64,000 nucleotides of DNA from Roseospira marina (GTDB lineage Bacteria > Pseudomonadota > Alphaproteobacteria > Rhodospirillales > Rhodospirillaceae), in assembly GCF_014197855.1 (NCBI RefSeq), contig NZ_JACIGJ010000004.1, positions 332,260-396,259 of the forward strand, read 5' to 3'. A program made the translations under genes and the position numbers. The notes under the pieces are model-generated. The model ran no database searches and was not told where the DNA came from. It saw only the letters and a list, made by a program, of their open reading frames with translations. Shown here piece after piece: positions 19,201 through 27,058 of the stretch (position 1 is its first letter; each line of letters starts with the position of its first letter).

Positions 19201-19373
19201 ATCAGGACGACACCCTGGCGGCGTTCCTGGCGGTGGCGGACCGCAATCTGTATCGGGCAAAGCAGGCTGGCCGGGACCGGGTGGTGTGCGGACCGGAGGG
19301 CGATGGAACGGCTGGTGCCGGTATCGACGGGGAGGCTGACGCGCGTGAAGAGCCGGTCGCGGACGCGCCGTGA
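16287..19373 (+). CDS. diguanylate cyclase with three tandem periplasmic solute-binding domains
   Basis: This 1028-residue protein has a membrane segment near residues 24-48, then three bacterial solute-binding family 3 domains (about 60-285, 305-530 and 545-790). Each begins in a similar way (IRMGMVGDNAPYSFF, VRVGFMPDYWPFSYL, VRVCGGAAVDPF). A second membrane segment lies near 800-820 and a GGDEF domain near 840-1000. The active-site loop is GGEEF at 919-923, and an RGGD inhibitory site precedes it, so it should make cyclic di-GMP and be product-inhibited. Ligand binding in the periplasm presumably controls it; amino acids or small organic acids are typical ligands. No partner gene is adjacent. 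Confidence 0.93.
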   Translation: MVSTSPAGYTARPAAVHATAVRWRAVIMTVLIILIGVTACVGVVGGAFAHPDQRDTTVAAPLVLTEQEQAWIAAHPEIRMGMVGDNAPYSFFHDGAFQGFSVDLVRRVEDLTGLRITVRMGSWAQIYNEVVAGRLDAIEAMSYTETRSEHILFTEPYYLRRTMVFHNLDHPMPPLTDPEAFDGQRVGVIRDIYYAEDLAARGLNVVPYDGYRDLVAALAFDWIDAALAPELTGRFFARENGFSSVDVAGPLPLTDLVLEDFRFGVLRTEPVLRDILDKAVAAIPDSELNAMVDRWRTARPGLTLTSGPLRLLPQERALIAERPVVRVGFMPDYWPFSYLEDGRVAGFAVDVAREIAERAGMTIDPVFDTWPRLMEGLRDGRLDMISNISMTEERSRSFLFTDPYHQVPVTVFVRAGFGRYQDLSDLDGLRVGVPRAVYFQKPLEARLGADLVVPFPRTVDMMQALAEGEVDAVVASLSHGLALIRMQGLMSIEIGGEFRLNGVSTEDLRFAVTWDKPVLRGLFGRVMASIPAARWLELENRWLGPRRAVERAPMVPLSPEERAWLTERGVVRVCGGAAVDPFERTGEGGTYAGVAGDVLHVLSRRVGFAWEVVPADSRAEALANAEAGRCDLLPFVVGVPEELSGWLATRPYLRMPTVAATLLDRPFMSGMASLSGKTVSVVGYSPLRWTLEARYRDVNVVSVDTEEAGLDALRHGRVDAAIGSLPRLGYLIARQRTPEFKIAGQIPEDHTVRLALSADLEPLAAILNRLIATSDDAEMQAILDRWVSVRYERTVDRRVVWGVIAASAVLVLLALLWVRQLRRLNARLNSANAKLRELSVTDGLTGLPNRGFLENRMAETFAVCQRNRLPFAVAMIDVDHFKAVNDELGHAFGDICLRPIADRMAAHFRRGGDTVGRYGGEEFVAFSAGAGAVHQPEHLEVLRQTIAKHVVENEGTRRGVTISVGCHVARPDQDDTLAAFLAVADRNLYRAKQAGRDRVVCGPEGDGTAGAGIDGEADAREEPVADAP

Positions 19374-19385
19374 CACGCGACGCAG

Positions 19386-19672
19386 TTTCTTACGAAAGCG
19401 TCATGTCGTGGCAAATCTCCGGTCACATGCGCCGTGGCATAAAGGGATCATCAGAGGCGGACGGAACACCGCCGACGATCTCAGCCCAAGGGCCTCAGCA
19501 AAGAGCCTGACCCTCCGATCCGAAATCCAGCGTCCCGTTTTGGGTCCTACCGCTTCAGCCACGGTTCGATCCCGCCAAGAGCACCCTCCGAACCCCGCGC
19601 TTCAGCCACGCGACGGTTCACACCAACGAAGCAACGCCCGCCCCGCTTTCCCCGCGCGGCGGGCGTTTCGCT
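19386..19672 (+). repeat. long repeat family, copy A
   Basis: First of four copies of a roughly 285-bp repeat. All share a left part (ACGAAAGCGTCATGTCG, then CATAAAGGGATCATCAGAGG), a small GGCGG/CCGCC hairpin, and two pyrimidine-rich CCCTCCGA motifs. They also share a right end in which AACGCCCGCC pairs with GGCGGGCGTT (here 19633-19667) before TTTCGCT. The orientation is given by the terminator-like end. No peptide frame is kept open in all four copies, so it is probably non-coding. It begins 12 bp after the GGDEF gene and is joined to copy B by a 31-bp linker. Confidence 0.85.
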
Positions 19673-19703
19673 GTCCGGGTCCTGGCGTGCCGCTGAACAT
19701 CGC

Positions 19704-19991
19704 TTTCTGACGAAAGCGTCATGTCGCGGCAAATCTCCGGTCACATGCGCCGTGGCATAAAGGGATCATCAGAGGCGGACGGAACACCGCCGATGATCTC
19801 AGCCCAAGGACCTCAGCAAAGAGCCTGACCCTCCGATCCGAAATCCAGCGTCCCGTTTTGGGTCCTACCGCTTCAGCCACGGTTTGGTCCCGCCAAGAGC
19901 ACCCTCCGAACCCCGCGCTTCAGCCACGCGACGGTTCACACCAACGAAGCAACGCCCGCCCCGCATTTCCCCGCGCGGCGGGCGTTTCGCT
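19704..19991 (+). repeat. long repeat family, copy B
   Basis: Second copy, in direct tandem with copy A at a period of about 319 bp. Its terminal hairpin (about 19952-19986) lies roughly 40 bp beyond the stop of the minus-strand VOC gene, so it may also end that transcript. The linker between A and B is nearly identical to the linker between C and D, which shows that A-B and C-D arose by duplication of a two-copy block. Confidence 0.85.
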
Positions 19992-20025
19992 ATTTGGGTT
20001 TTGGCATACGGTACCGCCTGCCAGG

Positions 20026-20475
20026 TTACGCATGCGTTGCCGTGCTGCCCTGTTCCGTGTCGAGAAGGATGCGGCCGTCGGCGGTCAGCGGAAAGTCGGC
20101 TACCCACGTGATCTCCCACGGATGTCCCTCCGGATCGGCGAAGTAGGCGGTCACACCACCCCACGGCATGGTCCGAACCGGCCGCAATACACGGGCTCCG
20201 GCGGCCACGACCTCGGCGAGGCGGGCTGCGACGGCCTCCGGCGTGGCCACGTTGAGGGCCAAGGTGATTCCGCCGGGGCGCGGGTCCGTCAGACCGGTGT
20301 CGTGGGCCAGGTCCGCGCTTCCATACAGACTGAGGACGACTCCGCCCGCGTCCAGGAAGGCGACAGCATCGGTGCTGTCCGGCGTGGCTCGGAAGCCCAA
20401 GGCTTCATAGAACGCGCGGGCGCGTGCCATGTCGCTCACGGCAAGGGTGATGAGGCTGATGGCGGTCATGGTCAT
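20026..20475 (-). CDS. VOC/glyoxalase superfamily protein
   Basis: The 149-residue protein is a vicinal-oxygen-chelate domain with paired beta-alpha-beta-beta-beta units: ISLITLAVSDMARARAFYEALGF at the start and YFADPEGHPWEITW near the end. The metal-binding residues of such folds are His/Glu at these strands; the final Glu in PWEITW is present. Substrates range from methylglyoxal adducts to antibiotics, so the function is open. The start follows GAGGAGA. The gene is enclosed by repeat copies A-B on one side and C-D on the other, which suggests the whole block moved or duplicated together. Confidence 0.85.
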   Translation of the reverse strand: MTMTAISLITLAVSDMARARAFYEALGFRATPDSTDAVAFLDAGGVVLSLYGSADLAHDTGLTDPRPGGITLALNVATPEAVAARLAEVVAAGARVLRPVRTMPWGGVTAYFADPEGHPWEITWVADFPLTADGRILLDTEQGSTATHA

Positions 20476-20563
20476 GTCTCTCCTCGGTGGGCCGGACGCG
20501 CGGACGCATGAGTCGGTCGGCCTAGTGAGGGATGGTGCCCCGACGTTTGGCCCGCTTCCCTGA

Positions 20564-20841
20564 ATTCTTACGAAAGCGTCATGTCGTGGCAAATCCCCGG
20601 TCACATGAGGTCTGCATAAAGGGATCATCAGAGGCGGACGGAACACCGCCGATGACCTCAGCGAAGAAAAACCTGACCCTCCGATCCCGATAGCCAGCGT
20701 CCTGTTTTTGGGACTTACCGCTTCAGCCGCGGTTCGATCCCGCCAAGAGCACCCTCCGAACCCCGCGCTTCAGCCACGCGACGGTTCATACCAACGAAGC
20801 AACGCCCGCCCCGCTTTCCCCCGCGTGGCGGGCGTTTCGCT
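20564..20841 (+). repeat. long repeat family, copy C
   Basis: Third copy, the most divergent. It has TCACATGAGGTCTGCATAAA where the others have TCACATGCGCCGTGGCATAA, and it lacks about 10 bp in the middle. Both CCCTCCGA motifs and the terminal hairpin are kept, the latter with CCCCGCGTGGCGGGCGTT. Conservation of these parts despite drift elsewhere argues that they are functional. Confidence 0.85.
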
Positions 20842-20872
20842 GTCCGGGTCCTGGCGTGCCGCTGAACATCGC

Positions 20873-21159
20873 TTTCTGAAGAAAGCGTCATGTCGCGGCA
20901 AATCTCCGGTCACATGCGCCGTGGCATAAAGGGATCATCAGAGGCGGACGGAACACCGCCGACGATCTCAGCCCAAGGACCTCAGCAAAGAGCCTAATCC
21001 TCCGATCCGAAATCCAGCGTACCGTTTTTGGGACTTACCGCTTCAGCCACGGTTTGCCCCGCCAAGAGCACCCTCCGAACCCCGCGCTTCAGCCACGCGA
21101 CGGTTCATACCAACGAAGCAACGCCCGCCCCGCTTTCCCCGCGCGGCGGGCGTTTCGCT
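20873..21159 (+). repeat. long repeat family, copy D
   Basis: Fourth copy, in tandem with copy C at a period of about 310 bp. Its first pyrimidine motif reads AATCCTCCGATCC. The terminal hairpin (about 21120-21154) stands about 20 bp beyond the stop codon of the minus-strand decarboxylase gene, so it could serve both strands. Confidence 0.85.
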
Positions 21160-21174
21160 GTCTGGGGTGCGCTC

Positions 21175-22665
21175 TCACATTGAGGAAGAGGGGGGCGGCC
21201 AGCCGGTATCGTGCACCATTAGGTCGGCCACGGTTTGGGCGCGTCGGATCACATGGTCGCGACCCGCCGAATCCAGCATGACGACGGCCGGTGCCGGGCG
21301 GCCGTTGTAGGCCGTCACCTGATCGACTCCGTAGGCGCCGACGTCCAGCAGGCAGAGGACATCCCCGACGTCCGTGGTGGCCGGCAGGGCGCGGTGGCTG
21401 GGCAGGCGCACAAGCAGGCGCCGCAGCAGCGCGCTCTGGTCGGCCAGATCGGGCACGGCGTCGAGCAGGGCCGCGAACTGCGTCTCTCCGTCCACATCGA
21501 AAAACACGTCGCCGCCGTCGCACAGGGGGCCGCCGACGCGAAACGGCGTGTCGTGGGGGCGATCGGCGCGAGTCGCGTTGATCATGTGGAAGTACCACTT
21601 GTACGCAAATTGATCGCCCATGACGTTGAACCCCGCGTCGAGCAGCAGCCAGCGGGTGCCCTCCCGCGCCTTGGCGTTGACCACCCGGGTCAGCAGAACC
21701 GCCGCGTCGGCGACCAGGGACCGGCCCGGCTCGACGATCACGGTGACATCCGGTCCAAGGCCCTCGCGAATCGGCTGCAGCAGCGCGGCGGCCACGGCCT
21801 CGGCGTCAATCGCCGCGTGCAGGTAAGCCGGCACCGCGTCCGGCGCGGGGGCCGCGATATAGCCGACGGGAAGGCCGCCGCCGACGTTCACGCTGGGGAC
21901 GCGCAGCCCGGTCGTGTGCGCCACGAGGCGTGCCAACTCCACCACACGGGCGCCGATGGCGGCGAAGGTCGCGGTGACCGTGATCTGCGAGCCGGCGTGG
22001 ACGTGCACGCCGACCAGCGTGATGTCCGCGCCGGCATCCTTCAGCACGGCGGCCAGGGCCGGAAGCTCGCCTGGCGTGCAGCCGAACTTCGTGGCCGCAC
22101 CGCCCGTCTCTTGCCCTGGAGCGGTGCCGCCGGTCAGGTCCGGGACCAGACGCAGGGCAACATTGGCCGCCCGTCCGATTGCGCGGGCGAGGGTGGCGAC
22201 GCGCCGCAGCTCGTGCACCGAATCGATGTTGATCGCGCCCACGCCGCCGGCGATGGCCGTGGCCAGCTCGGCGTCCGTCTTGGCGACGCCGTTGAAGACG
22301 ATCTGGTCCGCGTGGAATCCGGCGAGCCGCGCCTTTTCCAACTCCCCGCCGGAGTTGACTTCGATGTCGGCGCCCTCGGCGCGCATCAGCTCGAGCACCG
22401 CGCGTAAGCCACAGGCCTTGGCGGCAAAAGCGATTCGGGTGGCCGGATGGTGGCGGTCCAGCGCCGTGCGGAGCCGGCCCAGCGAGTCGGTTATACGGGC
22501 CGCGTCGTACACGAACAGCGGCGTTCCGTGGCGCTCCGCCAGGAATTGCCCCGTTTGGCCCCGGAGAGTGAGCTGTCCGCCGATGCAGGCAGGAAAGGGC
22601 GGGCGGGCCCAGGGCTCCCCCGGAACGACGGTGGGGGCCAGGGTGCGCGGGGTGGGTCCGGTCAT
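21175..22665 (-). CDS. fold-type III PLP-dependent decarboxylase (LysA/ornithine decarboxylase family)
   Basis: The 496-residue protein has the alanine-racemase-like barrel and C-terminal beta domain of diaminopimelate/ornithine decarboxylases. The PLP lysine is K83 in RIAFAAKACG. Other landmarks are VNSGGELEKA, HVHAGSQ, VNVGGGLP, EPGRSLVADA and the catalytic Cys region GPLCDGGDVFF. The substrate is uncertain: lysA proteins usually have about 420 residues, and this one carries about 30 extra at the N-terminus and other insertions. No lysine-pathway gene is adjacent. It precedes a small unknown gene in the opposite direction of repeat D. Confidence 0.85.
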   Translation of the reverse strand: MTGPTPRTLAPTVVPGEPWARPPFPACIGGQLTLRGQTGQFLAERHGTPLFVYDAARITDSLGRLRTALDRHHPATRIAFAAKACGLRAVLELMRAEGADIEVNSGGELEKARLAGFHADQIVFNGVAKTDAELATAIAGGVGAINIDSVHELRRVATLARAIGRAANVALRLVPDLTGGTAPGQETGGAATKFGCTPGELPALAAVLKDAGADITLVGVHVHAGSQITVTATFAAIGARVVELARLVAHTTGLRVPSVNVGGGLPVGYIAAPAPDAVPAYLHAAIDAEAVAAALLQPIREGLGPDVTVIVEPGRSLVADAAVLLTRVVNAKAREGTRWLLLDAGFNVMGDQFAYKWYFHMINATRADRPHDTPFRVGGPLCDGGDVFFDVDGETQFAALLDAVPDLADQSALLRRLLVRLPSHRALPATTDVGDVLCLLDVGAYGVDQVTAYNGRPAPAVVMLDSAGRDHVIRRAQTVADLMVHDTGWPPPSSSM

Positions 22666-22714
22666 GGAGATGCCCCCGGGGCGACGGAACACAGGGTCCG
22701 ACCATAGAACACGT

Positions 22715-23266
22715 CTAGTGGCCGAGAATGGTGTCGATTTCGGACTGATCCATAGTCGTTTGGGCACCATGGATGATGGCGCTGGCCATGTCCATCAGCC
22801 GCTGCAACGCCCGGCTCGCCAGCCGGGCGGTCTGGGTCACGCTGTCGGTGTTGCCCTCGGCCAGGGCCGTCTGCATCTCGGAGACCGTCGTCAGCGCCAA
22901 ATCCTCCATTTGCGCGATGGTCGCGTCGAACGGCTCGCGGAAGCGCGCGGGACAGTAGTCATAGGCCTCGATGGCGAGGTCCTTGTCCCGGAACGTGCTG
23001 TCGGCGAAGTGCGCCGGGTAGGATTTCGGCTGCCATTCCGCGCAGTCCTCGACCAGATCCGGCATATCCGGAACCATGTCGAGCATCATGATGATCTCGT
23101 TAAAGTGGTTGAGATAGTCGGTCGCCAAAAGGGTGTCCGGACTGATATTCGTTCCCCGAACGCGCGCCTGCATCGCCAGGAACGCAGGGTCGTCATCGTC
23201 CGCCATGGTGCCGGTCTCCACTCCGGACGTGGGTGCGTCCGCCTTTGCGGCGCCCGGTTCCGTCAT
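22715..23266 (-). CDS. hypothetical protein with a CheZ/FliM-like C-terminal peptide
   Basis: No family is recognised for this 183-residue protein. The first 25 residues are polar; the rest is mostly helical (YLNHFNEIIMMLDMVPDMPD, then long helices to the end). The last residues, MDQSEIDTILGH, resemble the CheY-binding peptides at the end of CheZ and the start of FliM (QxEIDxLL type). That is suggestive only, because the CheZ active-site motif DLTGQ is not visible. The start is uncertain: the ATG at 23206 (MADDDD) has GGAG in front of it. It lies 49 bp upstream of the decarboxylase gene on the same strand and may be cotranscribed. Confidence 0.65.
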   Translation of the reverse strand: MTEPGAAKADAPTSGVETGTMADDDDPAFLAMQARVRGTNISPDTLLATDYLNHFNEIIMMLDMVPDMPDLVEDCAEWQPKSYPAHFADSTFRDKDLAIEAYDYCPARFREPFDATIAQMEDLALTTVSEMQTALAEGNTDSVTQTARLASRALQRLMDMASAIIHGAQTTMDQSEIDTILGH

Positions 23267-23613
23267 GCGTGCTATCCCCGCTTTGTGTCCGCAGGTTGTG
23301 TGTCCGCACCGTGTCACCGTTGATCCTATCACCATCCCCGCGCCGTGGGAAACGACCGCCGTGGGTCGGATAGGGAGCGTTGGGCGCCAAAAATTGTGCG
23401 CTGCACAAAATACCGTTGACACGGACGCGAAACGGCGTAGATTAGGGATATACCGCAGTGCAGCAAAGCCCGGAACCCGAAGACCTCCGAAGCGACTGCC
23501 CGGCGGACGAAACAGACAAACGCCCATAGGACGGGCGCTTATCCACCTGGGGGCCGGCACTTGCCGGTGTGGGGCTCCCACCGGACGACCCAGAGACAGG
23601 AAAGGTCAAGGCC
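23267..23613. other. divergent promoter region before the phasin gene
   Basis: This 347-bp gap lies between the minus-strand unknown gene and the phasin gene. It includes a lower-GC patch at 23390-23460 (TTGTGCGCTGCACAAAATACCGTTGAC, then GTAGATTAGGGATATACC). The words TTGACA at about 23413 and TAGATTAGG fit a promoter reading rightward. TTGTGCGCTGCACAA (near 23393-23407) is an almost perfect palindrome, a possible operator for a phasin regulator. Confidence 0.45.
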
Positions 23614-23961
23614 ATGATCCGCTCTTACGAAGATCTGATGACGTTCAACAAGGACAACCTCGACGCCGCGACCGCCGCCAGCAAGCTCCTGGCCAAAGGG
23701 TTCGAGGATATCAGCAAGGAAGCCGTCGCGTTCTCGTCCAAGTCCATGGACGGTGCGGTGGCCGCCGGCAAGCAACTTGGCGCCTGCAAGACCCCGGCCG
23801 ACTTCACCAACCTTCAGACCAAGCTGGTCAAGGACAACTGGGACGCCATGATCGCCCAGTCGAAGAAGATGGTCGAGCTGTCGAACACCGTCATGCGCAG
23901 CGCGATGGAACCCGTTCAGGCCCGCACCAAGGTGGTGCTCGACGGCTTCGCCCGCGCCTGA
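23614..23961 (+). CDS. phasin family protein
   Basis: The 115-residue protein is helical and matches the phasin family that coats polyhydroxyalkanoate granules. Typical segments are DLMTFNKDNLDAATAASKLLAKGFEDISKEA and the repeated ALxxC/KTPADFTNLQTKLVKDNWDAM. Phasins control granule size and number. The start is the ATG after AGGAAAGG. A strong intrinsic terminator follows, so it is a single-gene transcript. No polymerase (phaC) gene is in the window. Confidence 0.92.
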   Translation: MIRSYEDLMTFNKDNLDAATAASKLLAKGFEDISKEAVAFSSKSMDGAVAAGKQLGACKTPADFTNLQTKLVKDNWDAMIAQSKKMVELSNTVMRSAMEPVQARTKVVLDGFARA

Positions 23962-24014
23962 TCGAACGGCGAGGGCCGGACAGCCAAGGCGTGATGCCTC
24001 GGCGGACACGCAAC

Positions 24015-24047
24015 AAAGCCCCGCGTCGACGTGACGCGGGGCTTTTT
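24015..24047 (+). terminator. Rho-independent terminator of the phasin gene
   Basis: AAAGCCCCGCGTC pairs exactly with GACGCGGGGCTTT around a 5-base loop and continues into a T5 run. The 13-bp stem is one of the clearest terminators in the window. Confidence 0.95.
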
Positions 24048-24104
24048 GTGTTCGGTGTCACGGTGTGCGGCGCGGCAGAAAAAGGCCGGTCGTGCCGTGT
24101 GGTG

Positions 24105-24554
24105 TTATGCCGGATCGCCGGTGTCGGCCTTCAGGCCAGCCGCCTCAATGGCGTGCACGGCGCAGAGCTCATCGTTTTCGGACACATCGCCGGTCACCCC
24201 GACGGCACCCAGGATTCGGCCCTCTGCCGAGCGGACCAGCACGCCCCCCGGAACCGGTACGGCCAGACCGCCCGCCAGATCGGACAGCGCGTTCATGAAG
24301 CCCGGCATCTTTTGCGAGCGCCGCGCCAGTTCGCGGCCCCCCATGCCGAGGGTGAGCGCGCCGAACGCCTTGCCCATGGCGATCTCCGGCCGCAGCACGC
24401 TGGCGCCGTCGCCCCGCTTCAGCACCTTCAGCCGGCCGCCGTCGTCCAGCACGGCGACCGTGAGCGGCTGAAAGCCTTCGGACTGGCCCTTCTCCAGGGT
24501 GGCGGTGGCGATGGCGTCGGCCACGGCGAGGGACAGGGAATGCTCGAACATCAT
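24105..24554 (-). CDS. GlcG/HbpS family (DUF336) protein
   Basis: The 149-residue protein matches the GlcG/HbpS heme-binding-like family: ALTVAVLDDGGRLKVLKRGDGA, GKAFGALTLG, the central VPVPGGVLVRSAEGRILGAVGVTGD and the closing DELCAVHAIEAAGL. In E. coli, glcG sits beside glcB in the glycolate operon, and here too it follows malate synthase by 56 bp on the same strand. Its biochemical role is unsettled. The start has AAAGGACT in front. Confidence 0.88.
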   Translation of the reverse strand: MMFEHSLSLAVADAIATATLEKGQSEGFQPLTVAVLDDGGRLKVLKRGDGASVLRPEIAMGKAFGALTLGMGGRELARRSQKMPGFMNALSDLAGGLAVPVPGGVLVRSAEGRILGAVGVTGDVSENDELCAVHAIEAAGLKADTGDPA

Positions 24555-24610
24555 CGGAGTCCTTTTTCAGCGATCACAGGTCAGCGGGGTGACGGAGCCG
24601 GTCGTGCGCG

Positions 24611-26803
24611 TCAGGCGGCCAGGGTCGGCTGGCGCGCCTTGGCGGTGCGGCGATGCCGGTGCAGCAGCGGTTCGGTGTAGCCGCTGGGCTGGCGCGAGCC
24701 CTCGAAGATCAGGTCCCGCGCGGCCTGGAACGCCACGCTGTCGTCGAAGTCCGGGGCCATCGGTTGGTAGGCGGGATCGCCCGCGTTCTGGCGGTCCACC
24801 ACGGCGGCCATGCGGCGCAGCACCTCCAGAACCTGCTCCGACGAGCAGACACCATGGTGCAGCCAGTTGGCGATATGCTGGCTGGAGATGCGCAGGGTCG
24901 CCCGGTCCTCCATCAGACCGACGTCATTGATGTCCGGCACTTTCGAGCAGCCGATACCCTGGTCGATCCAGCGCACGACATAGCCCAGGATGCCCTGGCA
25001 GTTGTTTTCCAGCTCCTGGCGGATTTCGTCCTCGGACCAGTTCACGCCCGCCGCCAGCGGCAGCGTCAGGATGTCGTCAAGGCTGGCGCGCGGGCGCTGG
25101 ACCAGCTCCGCCTGCCGGGCCATGACGTCGATTTCGTGGTAGTGCAGGGCGTGCAGGGTGGCGGCGGTGGGGGAGGGCACCCAGGCCGTGTTCGCGCCCG
25201 CCTTCGGGTGCGCGCCCTTGGCCGCCAGCATGTCGCCCATGCGGTCGGGCATGGCCCACATGCCCTTGCCGATCTGGGCGCGGCCGGGCAGCCCCAGGGC
25301 GAGTCCCACGTCGACGTTCCAGTCCTCGTAGGCCTGGATCCACGGCGTGCCCTTCATGTCCGCCTTGCGGATCATCGGGCCGGCCTCCATCGATGTATGG
25401 ATTTCGTCCCCGGTGCGGTCGAGGAAGCCGGTGTTGATGAAGACCACGCGCGACCGCGCCGCCGCGATGCAGGCGGGCAGGTTGACGGTGGTCCGCCGCT
25501 CCTCGTCCATGATGCCCATCTTGATGGTGTTGCGCGCGAGGCCAAGGGCATCCTCCACCCGGGCGAACAGGGTGTCGGCGAAGGCGACTTCGTCCGGGCC
25601 GTGCATCTTCGGCTTCACGATGTAGATGGAGCCGGCGCGGCTGTTGCGGAACGTGCCGTTGCCCTTCAGGTCATGCAGCGCAATCAGGCTGGTGAACAGC
25701 GCATCCAGGATGCCTTCCGGCGCCTCCGACCCGTCCGGCAGCAGCACCGCGTCGCTGGTCATGAGGTGGCCGACATTACGGATGAGCATCAGGGAGCGGC
25801 CGGGCAGGATGACCTCGCCGCTGCCGTCGGCGGCCGTGAAGATGCGGTCCGCGCTCAGGCGACGCTCCACGGTGCGCCCTCCCTTGTCGAAGGAAGCGCT
25901 CAAGGTGCCCTTCATGAGGCCGAGCCAGTTGCGGTAGGCGGCCACCTTGTCCTCGGCATCCACGGCGGCGATGCTGTCCTCGCAGTCCTGGATGGTCGTG
26001 ATGGCCGATTCCAGAACCACGTCGGCGACGCCGGCCGGGTCGTCCGCGCCGATGGGATGTTCGCGGTCGATCACGATCTCAAGGTGCAGCCCATGGCGGC
26101 GCAGCAGGATGGCGGCCGGGTCGTCCGGGGTGCCGGTGTAGCCCACCAACGCCTTGGGATCGGCCAGACCGGTGCGCGTGCCGTCCGCCATCACGGCGGC
26201 GAGCTGCCCGCCCGCGAGGGTGTAGCGCACGACGTCGGCGTGCGACCCCCGGCTCAGCGGCACCGTCTGGTCCAGCCGCCGGCGGGCTTCCGCGATCACG
26301 GCGGCGCCCCGCTTCGGATCATACGCGCGGGACGCGGCGGCGGGCGCATCGGGCAGCGCATCGGTGCCGTACAGGGCATCGTACAGGCTGCCCCAGCGGG
26401 CGTTGGCGGCGTTGAGGGCAAAGCGTGCGTTCATCACCGGCACGACGAGCTGCGGCCCGGCGACGGTGGCGATTTCCGGATCGACGCCTTCCGTGGTGAC
26501 GCGGGCCTCCTCCACCGGCGGTTCCGGCTTCAGGTAGCCGATCTCGCGCAGGAACGCGGTATAGGCGGCGGGGTCGTGCGGCTGGCCCCGACGCTCCCGG
26601 TGCCATGCGTCGATGGCGGTTTGCAGCCGCTCCCGCTCCGCCAGAAGCGCGCGGTTCTGCGGCACCAGGTCCACGAGGATGGATTCCAGGGATGCCCAGA
26701 GCGCTTCCGCGTCGATGCCTGTTTGCGGCAGGATATCGCGCGACACGAACCGGTCCAGGGCGTCGGCCACGCGCAAGCCACCCCTGTTCTGGTATCCCGT
26801 CAT
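24611..26803 (-). CDS. glcB: malate synthase G
   Basis: The 730-residue enzyme condenses glyoxylate with acetyl-CoA to malate in the glyoxylate pathway. Conserved blocks include [79 protein letters not shown] and [25 protein letters not shown]. Length fits the long G isoform (about 720-730). The start is the ATG giving [12 protein letters not shown], with GGAGG 11 bp before it. It leads a two-gene operon with the glcG-like gene. Confidence 0.97.
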   Translation of the reverse strand: MTGYQNRGGLRVADALDRFVSRDILPQTGIDAEALWASLESILVDLVPQNRALLAERERLQTAIDAWHRERRGQPHDPAAYTAFLREIGYLKPEPPVEEARVTTEGVDPEIATVAGPQLVVPVMNARFALNAANARWGSLYDALYGTDALPDAPAAASRAYDPKRGAAVIAEARRRLDQTVPLSRGSHADVVRYTLAGGQLAAVMADGTRTGLADPKALVGYTGTPDDPAAILLRRHGLHLEIVIDREHPIGADDPAGVADVVLESAITTIQDCEDSIAAVDAEDKVAAYRNWLGLMKGTLSASFDKGGRTVERRLSADRIFTAADGSGEVILPGRSLMLIRNVGHLMTSDAVLLPDGSEAPEGILDALFTSLIALHDLKGNGTFRNSRAGSIYIVKPKMHGPDEVAFADTLFARVEDALGLARNTIKMGIMDEERRTTVNLPACIAAARSRVVFINTGFLDRTGDEIHTSMEAGPMIRKADMKGTPWIQAYEDWNVDVGLALGLPGRAQIGKGMWAMPDRMGDMLAAKGAHPKAGANTAWVPSPTAATLHALHYHEIDVMARQAELVQRPRASLDDILTLPLAAGVNWSEDEIRQELENNCQGILGYVVRWIDQGIGCSKVPDINDVGLMEDRATLRISSQHIANWLHHGVCSSEQVLEVLRRMAAVVDRQNAGDPAYQPMAPDFDDSVAFQAARDLIFEGSRQPSGYTEPLLHRHRRTAKARQPTLAA

Positions 26804-27058
26804 GGTTCCAGCGTCCTCCGTTGTGTGATAGCGGCCGGGCCAGCCGGTCGCGCCTCCGTGGTGTAAATCCGACATAGCAAGCTGATATGGCGAGGCGCGG
26901 GGGGCGGCGAAACCGGTGTTTCCGTATGACGGAAAGCCTTGCCGCAGATTCAATCCGGCGGCTCCGGCCGATCCACGCGGCGCCGCTGCGCGTACCGTGC
27001 CCGTATCCGTCACGCCTGTCCCCTGCGTTCCACCCCTGATCGGGAGCCCATACCCGCC

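Noticed and set aside
19386..19710. Short plus- and minus-strand frames inside the four long repeats (for example MTGDLPRHDAFVR on the minus strand)
   Set aside because: They end at different places in each copy, lack ribosome sites, and the differences between copies do not favour synonymous changes as far as I can see.
19374..21170. Insertion sequence as explanation of the long repeats
   Set aside because: No transposase frame, no clear terminal inverted repeats and no target duplication are visible.
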